In this document: positions 1 to 6,695 of the stretch, one piece after another | Layout: each line of letters starts with the position of its first letter | Position numbering within the stretch: position 1 is the first letter of the stretch | NCBI GenBank assembly: GCA_012840015.1 | Contig: DUMF01000019.1 | Coordinates: forward strand, 1-33,076 | Length of the DNA stretch: 33,076 nucleotides | Direction of reading: 5' to 3' | Origin: Bacillota bacterium | GTDB lineage: Bacteria > Bacillota > Sulfobacillia > DUMF01 | The notes under the pieces: generated by a model | Database searches by the model: none | What the model saw: only the letters and a program-made list of their open reading frames with translations | Told to the model about the DNA's origin: nothing | Position numbers and translations under genes: made by a program

Positions 1-1
1 A

Positions 2-196
2 ATCTCAATTCAGGGGAAAGTACGTCCGGTAGGGGGAATACCTGAGAAACTTTACGGTGCCAGGATAGCCGGCGTGAAAAGTGTCGTTTTGCCCTCACAG
101 AACTTGCAAGACGTTCCGGACGGGCTTGGGAACATGAAGATAATTCCCGTCCAGACTGTAGAAGAAAGCCTGCAGGCTGTATTCGCTTCCTGTTGA
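2..196 (+). CDS. lonC: Lon-family ATP-dependent protease, C-terminal end (partial)
   Basis: Only the last 64 codons are inside the window; the gene begins upstream. The visible peptide has the signature of the Lon proteolytic domain end: VRPVGGIPEKLYGA followed by AGVKSVVLPSQN and a short C-terminal helix. In Lon proteases the lysine after the GGI.EK segment lies near the catalytic Ser-Lys dyad; the serine itself would be upstream and is not seen. The TGA stop lies 3 to 12 bases before the dnaB start, so the two genes are probably co-transcribed. Placement directly before dnaB matches the LonC-type protease of many Clostridia, which is why that symbol is offered. The family is clear; the subtype rests on context only. 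Confidence 0.8.
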   Translation: MSIQGKVRPVGGIPEKLYGARIAGVKSVVLPSQNLQDVPDGLGNMKIIPVQTVEESLQAVFASC

Positions 197-199
197 GGG

Positions 200-1543
200 G
201 TGGGCGAAGTGAGCGAGAGCGTTGGGACTCGAGTTCCTCCGCAGCATGTGGAAGCGGAGCAGTCAGTTCTAGGCTCGATGATCATAGATAAAAAAGCGAT
301 TCTCAGGGCGATGGAAATCCTTCGCCCCGAAGATTTCTATGTGGCTGCCCACCAAGTAATCTTCAAGACGATGGTGGAACTGTTCGATCGTGGAGCCGCC
401 GTTGACCTTGTCACTCTTTCTGAAGAGCTCGAACGGCGGGGGCAACTGGTCACTGCTGGCGGCGTCGAGTATTTGAGTGAGCTGGCCAACATCGTGCCGA
501 CCTCCGCCAATATCGAATATTACTGCAGGATAGTCGAAGAAAAGTCGCTCCTCAGGCAGCTGATAGATGCTGGTACTGAGATCGTGCGCCAGGGGTATGC
601 TGCCAAAGAAGACGTCGAGGAGCTCATCGATAGAGCAGAGCAACTCATCTTCGAAGTATCCCAGCGGAGATCCGTACAGGGGTACTTCGTCATCAAGGAT
701 GTGCTGGTCGAGACCCTTGAGAGAATTGAAAAGCTCTATGCTAACAAGGGTAGTGCGATTGGGGTCGCCACCGGGTTCAGAGATCTGGATTCGCTCACAT
801 CTGGGTTCCAACCATCAGACCTAGTGATCCTGGCTGCGAGACCGTCCCAGGGTAAAACTACCATGGCGCTCAACATCATACGGAATGCGGCAGTCAAAGA
901 GAAAATATCAACAGCACTTTTCAGCTTGGAGATGTCAAAAGAACAAATAGCGCAGCGGATGCTTTGCTCCGAAGCCAGCATTGACGGGCAGAGGCTAAGG
1001 CAGGGATTCCTGGACGACGATGATTGGAGGCGTCTTTCTATCGCGCTGGGTAGGCTCGGGGAAGCACCGATTTTCATTGACGATACGCCGAGCATTTCGA
1101 TCATGGAGCTTCGTACGAAAGCAAGGCGCATAAAAGCAGAACACGGATTGGGGTTGATCGTGGTCGACTATCTGCAGCTCATGCAGGGCAGAGGAAAGGC
1201 GGAAAACAGGCAGCAGGAGATAAGCGAAATATCGCGCTCTCTTAAGGCCCTCGGACGGGAACTCAAGGTCCCCGTGCTGGCTCTATCGCAGCTTAGCCGG
1301 GCAGTAGAGCAAAGGCAGGACAGGAGGCCACAGCTATCCGATTTAAGGGAGTCGGGCGCCATCGAACAGGATGCGGACATAGTGATGTTCCTGCACTCTA
1401 ATCCCGAATCAGAGAACCCTCAAATCGTCGAGGTCATCCTCGCCAAACAGAGGAACGGCCCTACAGGTTCGATAAAGCTTTATTTCCTTAGAAACTTCGG
1501 CCGTTTCGAAAGTCTGGATCTGCGACGGGGGCCATCCACATAA
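200..1543 (+). CDS. dnaB: Replicative DNA helicase DnaB
   Basis: Hexameric 5'-3' helicase that unwinds DNA at the replication fork and contacts primase (known of the family). The 447-residue product has the usual length. The N-terminal helical domain begins PPQHVEAEQSVLGSM. A linker helix region leads to the RecA-like motor: Walker A ARPSQGKTT near residues 213-221, Walker B VVDYLQLM near 321-328, then ALSQLSR and DLRESGAIEQDAD near 361-393. No intein or insertion is visible. GTG at 200 gives the stated length, but the AGGGG at 196-200 is better spaced for the GTG at 209, so the protein may be three residues shorter. It follows the Lon-type gene almost without a gap and precedes an FAD oxidoreductase gene and purA. 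Confidence 0.97.
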   Translation: MGEVSESVGTRVPPQHVEAEQSVLGSMIIDKKAILRAMEILRPEDFYVAAHQVIFKTMVELFDRGAAVDLVTLSEELERRGQLVTAGGVEYLSELANIVPTSANIEYYCRIVEEKSLLRQLIDAGTEIVRQGYAAKEDVEELIDRAEQLIFEVSQRRSVQGYFVIKDVLVETLERIEKLYANKGSAIGVATGFRDLDSLTSGFQPSDLVILAARPSQGKTTMALNIIRNAAVKEKISTALFSLEMSKEQIAQRMLCSEASIDGQRLRQGFLDDDDWRRLSIALGRLGEAPIFIDDTPSISIMELRTKARRIKAEHGLGLIVVDYLQLMQGRGKAENRQQEISEISRSLKALGRELKVPVLALSQLSRAVEQRQDRRPQLSDLRESGAIEQDADIVMFLHSNPESENPQIVEVILAKQRNGPTGSIKLYFLRNFGRFESLDLRRGPST

Positions 1544-1566
1544 TACCTTCTGTGGGAGGGATTACG

Positions 1567-2970
1567 TTGGCTCCGTTCGACGTGGTGATCGTGGGTGCCG
1601 GTCCTGCGGGCATTTTTGCCGCTTTGGAACTGACGAAAAACGCCGGGAATCTAAGTATTTTGATGCTGGAAAAGGGTAAAGACATAGAAAAGCGTAGGTG
1701 CCCATCGCAGGAGAAAGGGATTCGCTGCATCGGGTGTGAACCGTGTTCTGTAACGTCCGGTTGGGGAGGCGCAGGAGCGTTCAGCGACGGGAAACTGACT
1801 CTGACCTCTGAATTCGGCGGTGTACTCGATGAGTATGCCGGTGAAGCCCTTACCAGGGAACTGATAGACTACGTAGACTCTATTTACGTGCGGTTCGGTG
1901 CGACCCAGAAAGTGTTCGGGGACGACGACTTGCAGATGAAAGAAATCGGTAGGAAGGCAGTGGCCGCAGGGCTTAGCCTGGTGCCCGCGCGCGTACGTCA
2001 TATTGGAACCGAGTACTGCCCCGAACTACTTAGAAAGATGAAAAACGAGCTGGCCGGGAAGGTAGAGATCCGGACTGAGAGTGAAGTAGGGCAGATCCTT
2101 ACAGAGGAAACTCCTGATGGCCGTTTGAGGGTAAGGGGCGTAAGGTTGGTGACGGGCGAGGAGTTCCTAGCCCCTATCGTGATATGTGCTCCGGGCCGTG
2201 GTGGGGCGGAATGGATAGCCAGGGAGGCGACCAGACTGGGCTTGGCCCTTTATAATAACGCCGTCGATATAGGCGTGCGCGTGGAAGTACCGGCGGTAAT
2301 CCTCGAGCCGCTAACCAACATAGCGTATGAGCCTAAGCTAAGGTTTTTCTCCATATCTTTCGACGACCCGGTGAGGACCTTCTGCGTATGTCCCTATGGG
2401 GAAGTGGTGATGGAAAACACGGGAGGCCTCATAACGGTTAACGGGCACAGCAGAAGAGAGGCGCGGACCGAAAACACCAATTTTGCCGTACTTGTGTCAA
2501 AGACGTTTACGGAGCCGTTCAGAGAACCAATTACATACGGCAAATACATTGCCAGCCTCGCTAACATGTTAGGGGGCGGGGTGATAGTCCAAAGGCTGGG
2601 AGACTTGATGGCAGGCCGGAGATCTACTGAGAAACGACTTGCCAAAAGCATGGTGCAACCCACGCTGAATGAAGCTACTCCCGGAGACCTGAGCCTCGTG
2701 CTGCCGTACAGGTTTTTGATTGATATCATGGAGATGCTTGAAGCGATGGAGAGGATGGTACCTGGGATAAACTCACGGTATACTTTACTGTACGGCGTTG
2801 AGGTAAAGTTTTACTCTTCGCGGTTGGAAGTAGATAAGGATCTTCAAACGAAGGTTCAGGGGCTTTACACGTGCGGCGACGGGGCGGGGATAACTCGCGG
2901 CCTTATACAAGCCTCGGCTTCCGGGGTCTACGTGGCGAGGCGCCTGTTGGAAAACATGAAGGCAAAATAG
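1567..2970 (+). CDS. FAD-dependent oxidoreductase (COG2509-like)
   Basis: Predicted cytosolic flavoprotein. The N-terminus APFDVVIVGAGPAGIFAALE is a Rossmann FAD-binding motif (GxGxxG). A cysteine cluster (RCPSQEKGIRCIGCEPC) follows, then SGWGGAGAFSDGKL. The C-terminal GLYTCGDGAGITRGLIQA is the second FAD-contacting motif seen in this family. About 467 residues, normal for FAD-dependent dehydrogenases of this type. The physiological substrate is not known; I do not assign one. I chose TTG 1567 because GGGAGGG at 1554-1560 sits 6 bases before it; an in-frame GTG at 1552 would place the ribosome site inside the coding region. It lies 23 bases after dnaB and 21 before purA, so it is likely in the same transcript. 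Confidence 0.88.
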   Translation: MAPFDVVIVGAGPAGIFAALELTKNAGNLSILMLEKGKDIEKRRCPSQEKGIRCIGCEPCSVTSGWGGAGAFSDGKLTLTSEFGGVLDEYAGEALTRELIDYVDSIYVRFGATQKVFGDDDLQMKEIGRKAVAAGLSLVPARVRHIGTEYCPELLRKMKNELAGKVEIRTESEVGQILTEETPDGRLRVRGVRLVTGEEFLAPIVICAPGRGGAEWIAREATRLGLALYNNAVDIGVRVEVPAVILEPLTNIAYEPKLRFFSISFDDPVRTFCVCPYGEVVMENTGGLITVNGHSRREARTENTNFAVLVSKTFTEPFREPITYGKYIASLANMLGGGVIVQRLGDLMAGRRSTEKRLAKSMVQPTLNEATPGDLSLVLPYRFLIDIMEMLEAMERMVPGINSRYTLLYGVEVKFYSSRLEVDKDLQTKVQGLYTCGDGAGITRGLIQASASGVYVARRLLENMKAK

Positions 2971-2991
2971 CACACGGGCGGTGGATATGGT

Positions 2992-4278
2992 ATGAGAGCA
3001 GTAGTGGTAGTAGGGACTCAGTGGGGCGACGAGGGCAAGGGGAAGGTTACCGACTATCTGGCGGAACAAGCCGACATGATCGTCAGGTACCAAGGCGGAG
3101 CGAATGCCGGGCACACCGTCGTGTTTAAGGGTCAAGAGTACAAGCTTCACCTGGTACCGTCTGGCATTTTCCACCCGGGAAAGATATGCGTGCTGGCCGG
3201 TGGGATGGTCATAGATCCAGTTGAACTGTGCGGTGAACTCGACGAGCTTGAAAAGCAAGGACACGATATTGCCGGGCTGCGGGTGTCTTACACAGCTCAT
3301 CTGGTGCTGCCGTATCACAAACTCCTGGATGGCGCCGAAGAGGTTCAGCGTGGAGCGAATAAGATAGGTACGACTCAACGAGGGATAGGCCCCGCATATG
3401 TGGATAAGTACGCCAGAACGGGCCTCCGAATAGTTGACCTGTTCGACGAGGCGGGGCTGAGAGAGAAACTTAAAGGATTGATTGATGCAAAAAACCGCGT
3501 CTTAGAGTGTGTATATGGAGTTAAGCCCATAAGCATGAACGAGGTCATGTCCGGCCTGCAAAGGGCTGCGGTGAGACTCAAACCATTCGTTTGTGACGCT
3601 AGCAGACTCATTAACGAATATATCGATGCAGGGCGGAAGGTACTACTCGAGGGTGCCCAAGGGACAATGCTGGACATCGACCATGGCACGTATCCTTACG
3701 TAACGGCGTCAAATCCCACCGCTGGAGGAGCTTGTACGGGGAGCGGTATCGGGCCTACCAAGATCAAATCCGTCGTAGGGGTGGTCAAAGCCTATTCTAC
3801 ACGCGTAGGCGACGGCCCACTGCTCACAGAACTTAAGGACGAAACGGGTGTTTTCATACGCGAACGGGGACACGAATACGGCGCCACGACGGGCAGGCCC
3901 CGCCGCGTGGGCTGGTTGGATCTGGTCATCGTAAAATATGCATCCCGCGTCAATGGGCTCACGAGTCTCGCGCTGACGAAACTCGATACCCTGGCCGGGC
4001 TTGAGACGGTTAAAGTGTGTATAGCCTACAAGAAGGGCTCCGAGCGCCTAAGTGACATTTCATTCAACCTTGGTGAGTACGGAGAGTATGAGCCCTGCTA
4101 CGTCGAGATGAAAGGTTGGGACGAATCCATCACCGTAGCGAGATCGTACGATGAGCTACCCAAGGAGGTTCGCGAATACATTCGCTTGATAGAGAACGTC
4201 ACGGGCACGCAAGTGAGCTTGGTATCTGTGGGAAGAGATCGTGGAAGCACGTTTGCACTTGCAGATGTGTTTGCTTGA
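2992..4278 (+). CDS. purA: Adenylosuccinate synthetase
   Basis: Catalyses the GTP-dependent joining of IMP and aspartate to adenylosuccinate, the first committed step from IMP to AMP, in the cytosol. The 428-residue protein has all family landmarks: VVVVGTQWGDEGKGKVTDYL at the N-terminus (P-loop-like GDEGKGK with the catalytic Asp), NAGHTVV near residue 38 (catalytic His), TTQRGIGPAY, LEGAQGTMLDIDHGTYPYVT, and GATTGRPRRVGW with the Arg residues that bind IMP. The ATG at 2992 is preceded by a weak GGTGGAT site. The stop codon overlaps the -35 element of the following tRNA promoter. No leader structure suggesting a purine riboswitch is visible; the 21-base gap to the upstream gene suggests operon transcription. 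Confidence 0.98.
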   Translation: MRAVVVVGTQWGDEGKGKVTDYLAEQADMIVRYQGGANAGHTVVFKGQEYKLHLVPSGIFHPGKICVLAGGMVIDPVELCGELDELEKQGHDIAGLRVSYTAHLVLPYHKLLDGAEEVQRGANKIGTTQRGIGPAYVDKYARTGLRIVDLFDEAGLREKLKGLIDAKNRVLECVYGVKPISMNEVMSGLQRAAVRLKPFVCDASRLINEYIDAGRKVLLEGAQGTMLDIDHGTYPYVTASNPTAGGACTGSGIGPTKIKSVVGVVKAYSTRVGDGPLLTELKDETGVFIRERGHEYGATTGRPRRVGWLDLVIVKYASRVNGLTSLALTKLDTLAGLETVKVCIAYKKGSERLSDISFNLGEYGEYEPCYVEMKGWDESITVARSYDELPKEVREYIRLIENVTGTQVSLVSVGRDRGSTFALADVFA

Positions 4279-4303
4279 TTTCAAACATCGAGCTATTTAT
4301 AAT
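4275..4303 (+). promoter_or_regulatory. Sigma-A-type promoter for tRNA-Gly
   Basis: TTGATT (4275-4280) and TATAAT (4298-4303) with an ideal 17-base spacer, 17 bases before the mature tRNA-Gly 5' end. The -35 element overlaps the purA stop codon. Confidence 0.75.
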
Positions 4304-4319
4304 AAAAATGTACTTTGGT

Positions 4320-4394
4320 GCGAGAGTAGTTTAGTGGTAGAACATCGGCTTCCCAAGCCGAGGGCCGCGGGTTCGAATCCCGTCTCTCGCTCCA
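4320..4394 (+). tRNA. tRNA-Gly, anticodon CCC
   Basis: The acceptor stem GCGAGAG pairs with CTCTCGC, with discriminator T and an encoded CCA. The D-arm is TAGTTTAGTGGTAGAAC. The anticodon arm TCGGC / GCCGA encloses loop TTCCCAA, giving anticodon CCC, which reads GGG. The T-arm carries the GTTCGAAT signature. At 75 nt it looks intact and functional, and a strong promoter lies just upstream. Confidence 0.95.
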
Positions 4395-4407
4395 TCTCGA
4401 TACCTGG

Positions 4408-4443
4408 AGCCTCCTGGATGCAATGCCAGGGGGCTTGGTGTTT
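4408..4443 (+). terminator. Terminator-like hairpin after tRNA-Gly
   Basis: AGCCTCCTGG (4408-4417) pairs with CCAGGGGGCT (4426-4435), 10 bp with one G-T wobble and an 8-base loop, followed by the modest T-rich tail TGGTGTTT. It probably ends the tRNA-Gly transcript; the weak U-tract limits confidence. Confidence 0.55.
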
Positions 4444-4498
4444 ATCATATACTTCCAGCGCCTCGTTTCAATGTATACGGCGTTGACGCACGCAGATG

Positions 4499-4507
4499 TG
4501 GTATAAT
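4499..4507 (+). promoter_or_regulatory. Extended -10 promoter for tRNA-Thr
   Basis: TGGTATAAT gives a perfect TATAAT (4502-4507) with an upstream TG, 16 bases before the tRNA-Thr 5' end. A TTGACG at 4483-4488 is only 13 bases away, too close for a normal -35, so the promoter probably relies on the extended -10. Confidence 0.55.
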
Positions 4508-4522
4508 AATCGCTGTCAACGA

Positions 4523-4597
4523 GCCGGCGTAGCTCAGCGGTAGAGCAGGCGATTCGTAATCGCCTGGTCAAGGGTTCGATTCCCTTCGCCGGCTCCA
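4523..4597 (+). tRNA. tRNA-Thr, anticodon CGT
   Basis: The acceptor stem GCCGGCG pairs with CGCCGGC, with discriminator T and an encoded CCA. The D-arm is TAGCTCAGCGGTAGAGC. The anticodon arm GGCGA / TCGCC encloses loop TTCGTAA, giving anticodon CGT, which reads ACG. The T-arm has GGTTCGATTCC. The gene is intact. Its 3' 47 bases are repeated, with four changes, about 2.1 kb downstream, so it served as an integration target. Confidence 0.95.
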
Positions 4598-4599
4598 GT
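4551..4599 (+). repeat. att-like direct repeat, copy 1 (tRNA-Thr 3' end)
   Basis: This 49-base segment covers the anticodon arm to the CCA of tRNA-Thr plus GT. It matches 6647-6695 at 45 of 49 positions. An integrating element commonly recombines in a tRNA 3' half and leaves the intact tRNA at one boundary and a copy at the other; this is the tRNA-side boundary. Confidence 0.85.
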
Positions 4600-4721
4600 A
4601 TTCTCAGGGGTTTCCGGATTTGCGGTTGCTTCTTTAGAGGCCCCTGTAGTGCAAGCGTACTGCAACGCGGTGCGGCCCGCTTGATGCAACTATAAGCGCT
4701 GGCCTTCCGGCGGATGTGTGC

Positions 4722-4900
4722 TCAATTGACTTCGTTTGCGGAAGAGCCCTTTTCTTTCCGCCAGAGTGCATTTAGCTTTGCGGCTGCGGCCTTCTTCGGC
4801 TCCAGCAAGACGTGGCTGTATGTATCGAGGGTTGCACTTATAGTTGCTCTGTGAGTGGCGAGAAGCTCTTGCACAACCTTCAAAACACCGACCTTCCTGA
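4722..4900 (-). pseudogene. Tyrosine recombinase (integrase) C-terminal remnant
   Basis: The minus-strand reading contains GVLKVVQELLATHRATISAT and then LDTYSHVLLEPKKAAAAKLN. This matches the end of phage or ICE integrases, where GV.PKVVQE.LGH..I..T is followed by LDTYSHV with the catalytic Tyr. The usual LGH is disturbed (LLATHRA), suggesting a small indel. Everything upstream of this point (the core-binding domain and the R, H, R residues) is missing; an IS110-type fragment abuts it at about 4901. It lies 125 bases from tRNA-Thr and reads toward it, consistent with an integrase that used this tRNA as its attachment site. Not expected to be functional. Confidence 0.75.
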
Positions 4901-5128
4901 GATCCAAAGTTCAAAAAGCTCAATGAGGTATCCTCAAGGGGAGTAAAGGCCTTTCTCCGAACCTTAACCACCATCCCCGGCATAGGCCCTGTGCTGGCTG
5001 GTGGCATTATAGCTGAAATCGGCGATATCTCGCACTTCAGGATTCAAGCCGTACCGGTTCAGTACGCTGGCTTTACCTGGACGGCGTACCAAAGCCAAAT
5101 TCTTTATGCTAGTTTCAGGGATTTCTAA
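4901..5128 (+). pseudogene. IS110-family transposase C-terminal remnant
   Basis: The + strand frame, open from 4901 to the TAA at 5126-5128, contains FLRTLTTIPGIGPVLAGGII followed by AEIGDISHF and QYAGFTWTAYQSQ. This is the transposase_20 domain of IS110/IS116/IS902 elements, where (S/T)IPGIG is followed by AxxxxxEIGD and a YAG segment. The N-terminal DEDD RuvC-like domain is absent and there is no start codon in frame; a TGA sits just before 4901. The sequence stops before the usual C-terminal cysteine/serine-containing block. It is a dead fragment that appears to have truncated, or been joined to, the integrase remnant. Confidence 0.8.
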
Positions 5129-5130
5129 GC

Positions 5131-5199
5131 TTGATTTAAGCTGTGGGTGAAATACTCATCTCATCGAGCGAAGCCGAAGGAGACCATCAAAGGAGGTGA
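5131..5199 (+). promoter_or_regulatory. Upstream region and strong ribosome site of the secreted-protein gene
   Basis: AAAGGAGGTGA at 5189-5199 is a near-perfect anti-16S match placed 6 bases before the TTG at 5206, and it decides that start. TTGATT at 5131-5136 with TACTCA at 5153-5158 (16-base spacer) is a weak promoter candidate; the -10 is poor. Confidence 0.5.
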
Positions 5200-5205
5200 A
5201 GTGCG

Positions 5206-5892
5206 TTGACCAGGAAGACGGCAGTTTACGTTGGCCTGGCATTGCTGCTCGTGCTAGCATTCGCGGGCACTGCGCTTGCACAAACAACGGCTTCGACCAA
5301 TCCCAGGCAAACCGTGTGGCAGCTGTTCCGGTCCAAGCTTGCTGCTAACCTGGGCATAGATGAGACCAGGTTGGACCAGGCTTTCAAGGGTGCGGCAAGC
5401 GAGACGCTGGACGCTGCCGTAGATCAGGGGCTGATACCCAAGGAAAAGGCAGACAAGATGCGCGAGGCAGTGCAGAACGGGCAGTGGCCATGGTTCTGGG
5501 GCGGCCGGGGCTTCGGCGGGCCACGGTTCGGCAACTTCTGTAACGAGCTTGCAGGGGCACTTGGCATGACCTGGCAGGAGCTGACGAACGACCTCAAGGC
5601 CGGCAAGACGTTGGAGGAGATTGCCAAGGCCAAAGGCCTCACGCTGGACCAGCTCAAGGACAAGTGGCTGGCTTCGGTGAAGGCTACCCTGGACCAGAAG
5701 GTGCAAGAAGGCAAACTCACCTCTGACCAAGCGGAGCAAGTGCTGTCTAAGTTGAAGGGAGTGGACCTGACCAAGGTGCCCTTCTGCAAGGGGCCCTTTG
5801 GCAAGGGACCTGGCCGGGGACCCTTTGGGAAGTTCAGGGGTGTTCCTGGTTGGAACAGTAACGGCAACAACAGTAGCGGCAACCAGACCTGA
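5206..5892 (+). CDS. Secreted helical protein of unknown function
   Basis: The 228-residue protein starts with a clear signal peptide: MTRK, then a hydrophobic run (VYVGLALLLVLAFAG) and ALA-Q, a signal peptidase site near residue 25. The mature part has two similar predicted helical units, roughly residues 34-85 (LAANLGIDETRLDQAFK, then AVDQGLIPKEKADKMREAV) and 110-180 (LAGALGMTWQELTNDLKAGK, then KVQEGKLTSDQAEQVLSKLK). A Trp/Gly/Phe-rich linker (WPWFWGGRGFGGPRFG) lies between them. The tail is rich in Gly, Lys, Phe and Asn. No catalytic motif is seen. Similar secreted proteins with repeated LG(M/I)...L helices are common in Clostridia; a function cannot be assigned. It is the only intact gene inside the decayed tRNA-Thr element and has its own terminator. 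Confidence 0.85.
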   Translation: MTRKTAVYVGLALLLVLAFAGTALAQTTASTNPRQTVWQLFRSKLAANLGIDETRLDQAFKGAASETLDAAVDQGLIPKEKADKMREAVQNGQWPWFWGGRGFGGPRFGNFCNELAGALGMTWQELTNDLKAGKTLEEIAKAKGLTLDQLKDKWLASVKATLDQKVQEGKLTSDQAEQVLSKLKGVDLTKVPFCKGPFGKGPGRGPFGKFRGVPGWNSNGNNSSGNQT

Positions 5893-5920
5893 TCGGGATT
5901 AAGCTCTATGAGTGACTTGG

Positions 5921-5958
5921 GTCGACCTCCCGCACGAACTGCGGGGGGTCGACTTGTT
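5921..5958 (+). terminator. Terminator hairpin of the secreted-protein gene, also 5' exon of an intron
   Basis: GTCGACCTCCCGCA (5921-5934) pairs with TGCGGGGGGTCGAC (5940-5953), 14 bp with one wobble and a CGAAC loop, followed by TTGTT (5954-5958). The T-tract is interrupted at 5959 by the GTGCGCCCGG intron start, as expected of group IIC introns that insert just after terminator stems. Confidence 0.7.
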
Positions 5959-6230
5959 GTGCGCCCGGCATCTTACGGGCAGTGGCCACGTAGAACCGCT
6001 AGCCGAGGGCAAGGGTGTATGCGGCGACGCGGAATCCGAAGGGAGCCGGAGGCAAAGCCGCGACCCGAGGAACACGAACCACGAGGGGGCAACGTCGCCT
6101 GGGTGAGCCTGCAATACAAGACAGCGAGGTCTTCTACATCGTGATGCGGGAATATGGGAAAGAAGCTGCGTGCGAAGTCGAGGAAAAGGTCTTTGGAACC
6201 GAGAAGATAAGGATCGCCGACGCTTCGTAG
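5959..6230 (+). mobile_element. Group IIC-like intron, 5' (domain I) fragment
   Basis: It begins with GTGCGCCCGGCAT, close to the GUGUGCCCGGCAU start of the Oceanobacillus iheyensis group IIC intron. In order follow GAGGGCAAGGGTGT, GCGGCGACGCGGAATCCGAA, GGGAGCCGGAGGCAAA, CCCGAGGAACACGAA and GGGTGAGCCTGCAATACAAG. These match the order and spacing of conserved domain I blocks as I remember that intron. The match is clear to about 6125 and weaker beyond; the 3' limit is a guess. No reverse transcriptase ORF and no domain V hairpin are seen before the att-like repeat at 6647, so the intron is truncated and cannot splice by itself. Short ORFs across it are not genes. Confidence 0.75.
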
Positions 6231-6646
6231 GAACGTGTGAAGGCGGCTGCAAACTCAAGGCTGCTGGGGGCTTTCGTTTGCCGATCGCTTTGGAACGCTT
6301 TGGCCCAGAAACCGAACCCAATCCTGGTTACCCGAGCCACCGAAGTCAAGAAGCTTGAAAAGACGTGGGCCTCAAAGTGCTTTGGTTGACGTGAGAGAAG
6401 ACCAAAAGCGACACGACCCGGCTCGAACTTTAGCAGGACTTCGGCTTACCAGCGGCGGAGGTCCGTTTTATACTTAGTCTCCGGAAGCGGCGATGAACTG
6501 CAGACAAGCGGTTTATGCGGGAATGAAAGACCGTTGCCGGACGGGCGACGATTCTGCGCCAAAGACTACGGGGCAGCGAATAGGCAGCCCAGTTCAGCGG
6601 CCATATAGATACGTCATTAGGCTGGCGTCATTAGGCTGGTCCTAAG
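6231..6646. other. Degraded sequence inside the element, no gene recognised
   Basis: No reading frame here has a ribosome site together with a recognisable protein motif. No intron domain V, terminal inverted repeat or tRNA-like fold was seen. It is probably eroded remains of the integrated element or of the intron's distal part. Confidence 0.5.
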
Positions 6647-6695
6647 GATTCGTAATCGCGTGGTCAATGGTTCTATTACCTTCGCCGGCTCCAGT
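6647..6695 (+). repeat. att-like direct repeat, copy 2 (decayed tRNA-Thr 3' end)
   Basis: 45 of 49 bases equal 4551-4599. The differences are C>G at 6660, G>T at 6668, G>T at 6674 and C>A at 6678. The changes fall in the anticodon-arm 3' side and the T-arm, as expected for a copy no longer under tRNA selection. It marks the distal boundary of the integrated element and overlaps the 3' end of the next gene. Confidence 0.85.

Noticed and set aside
2785-3378. 197-residue minus-strand ORF
   Set aside because: Antisense to the FAD oxidoreductase end and purA; no ribosome site, no recognisable motif, and purA is certain.
4241-4571. ORFs covering the two tRNA genes
   Set aside because: The tRNA folds explain the sequence fully; the frames have no coding features.
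5899-6358. Several overlapping ORFs of 60-140 residues on both strands
   Set aside because: They lie across the group IIC-like intron RNA, have no ribosome sites and no domain motifs; such frames are typical false genes over structured RNA.
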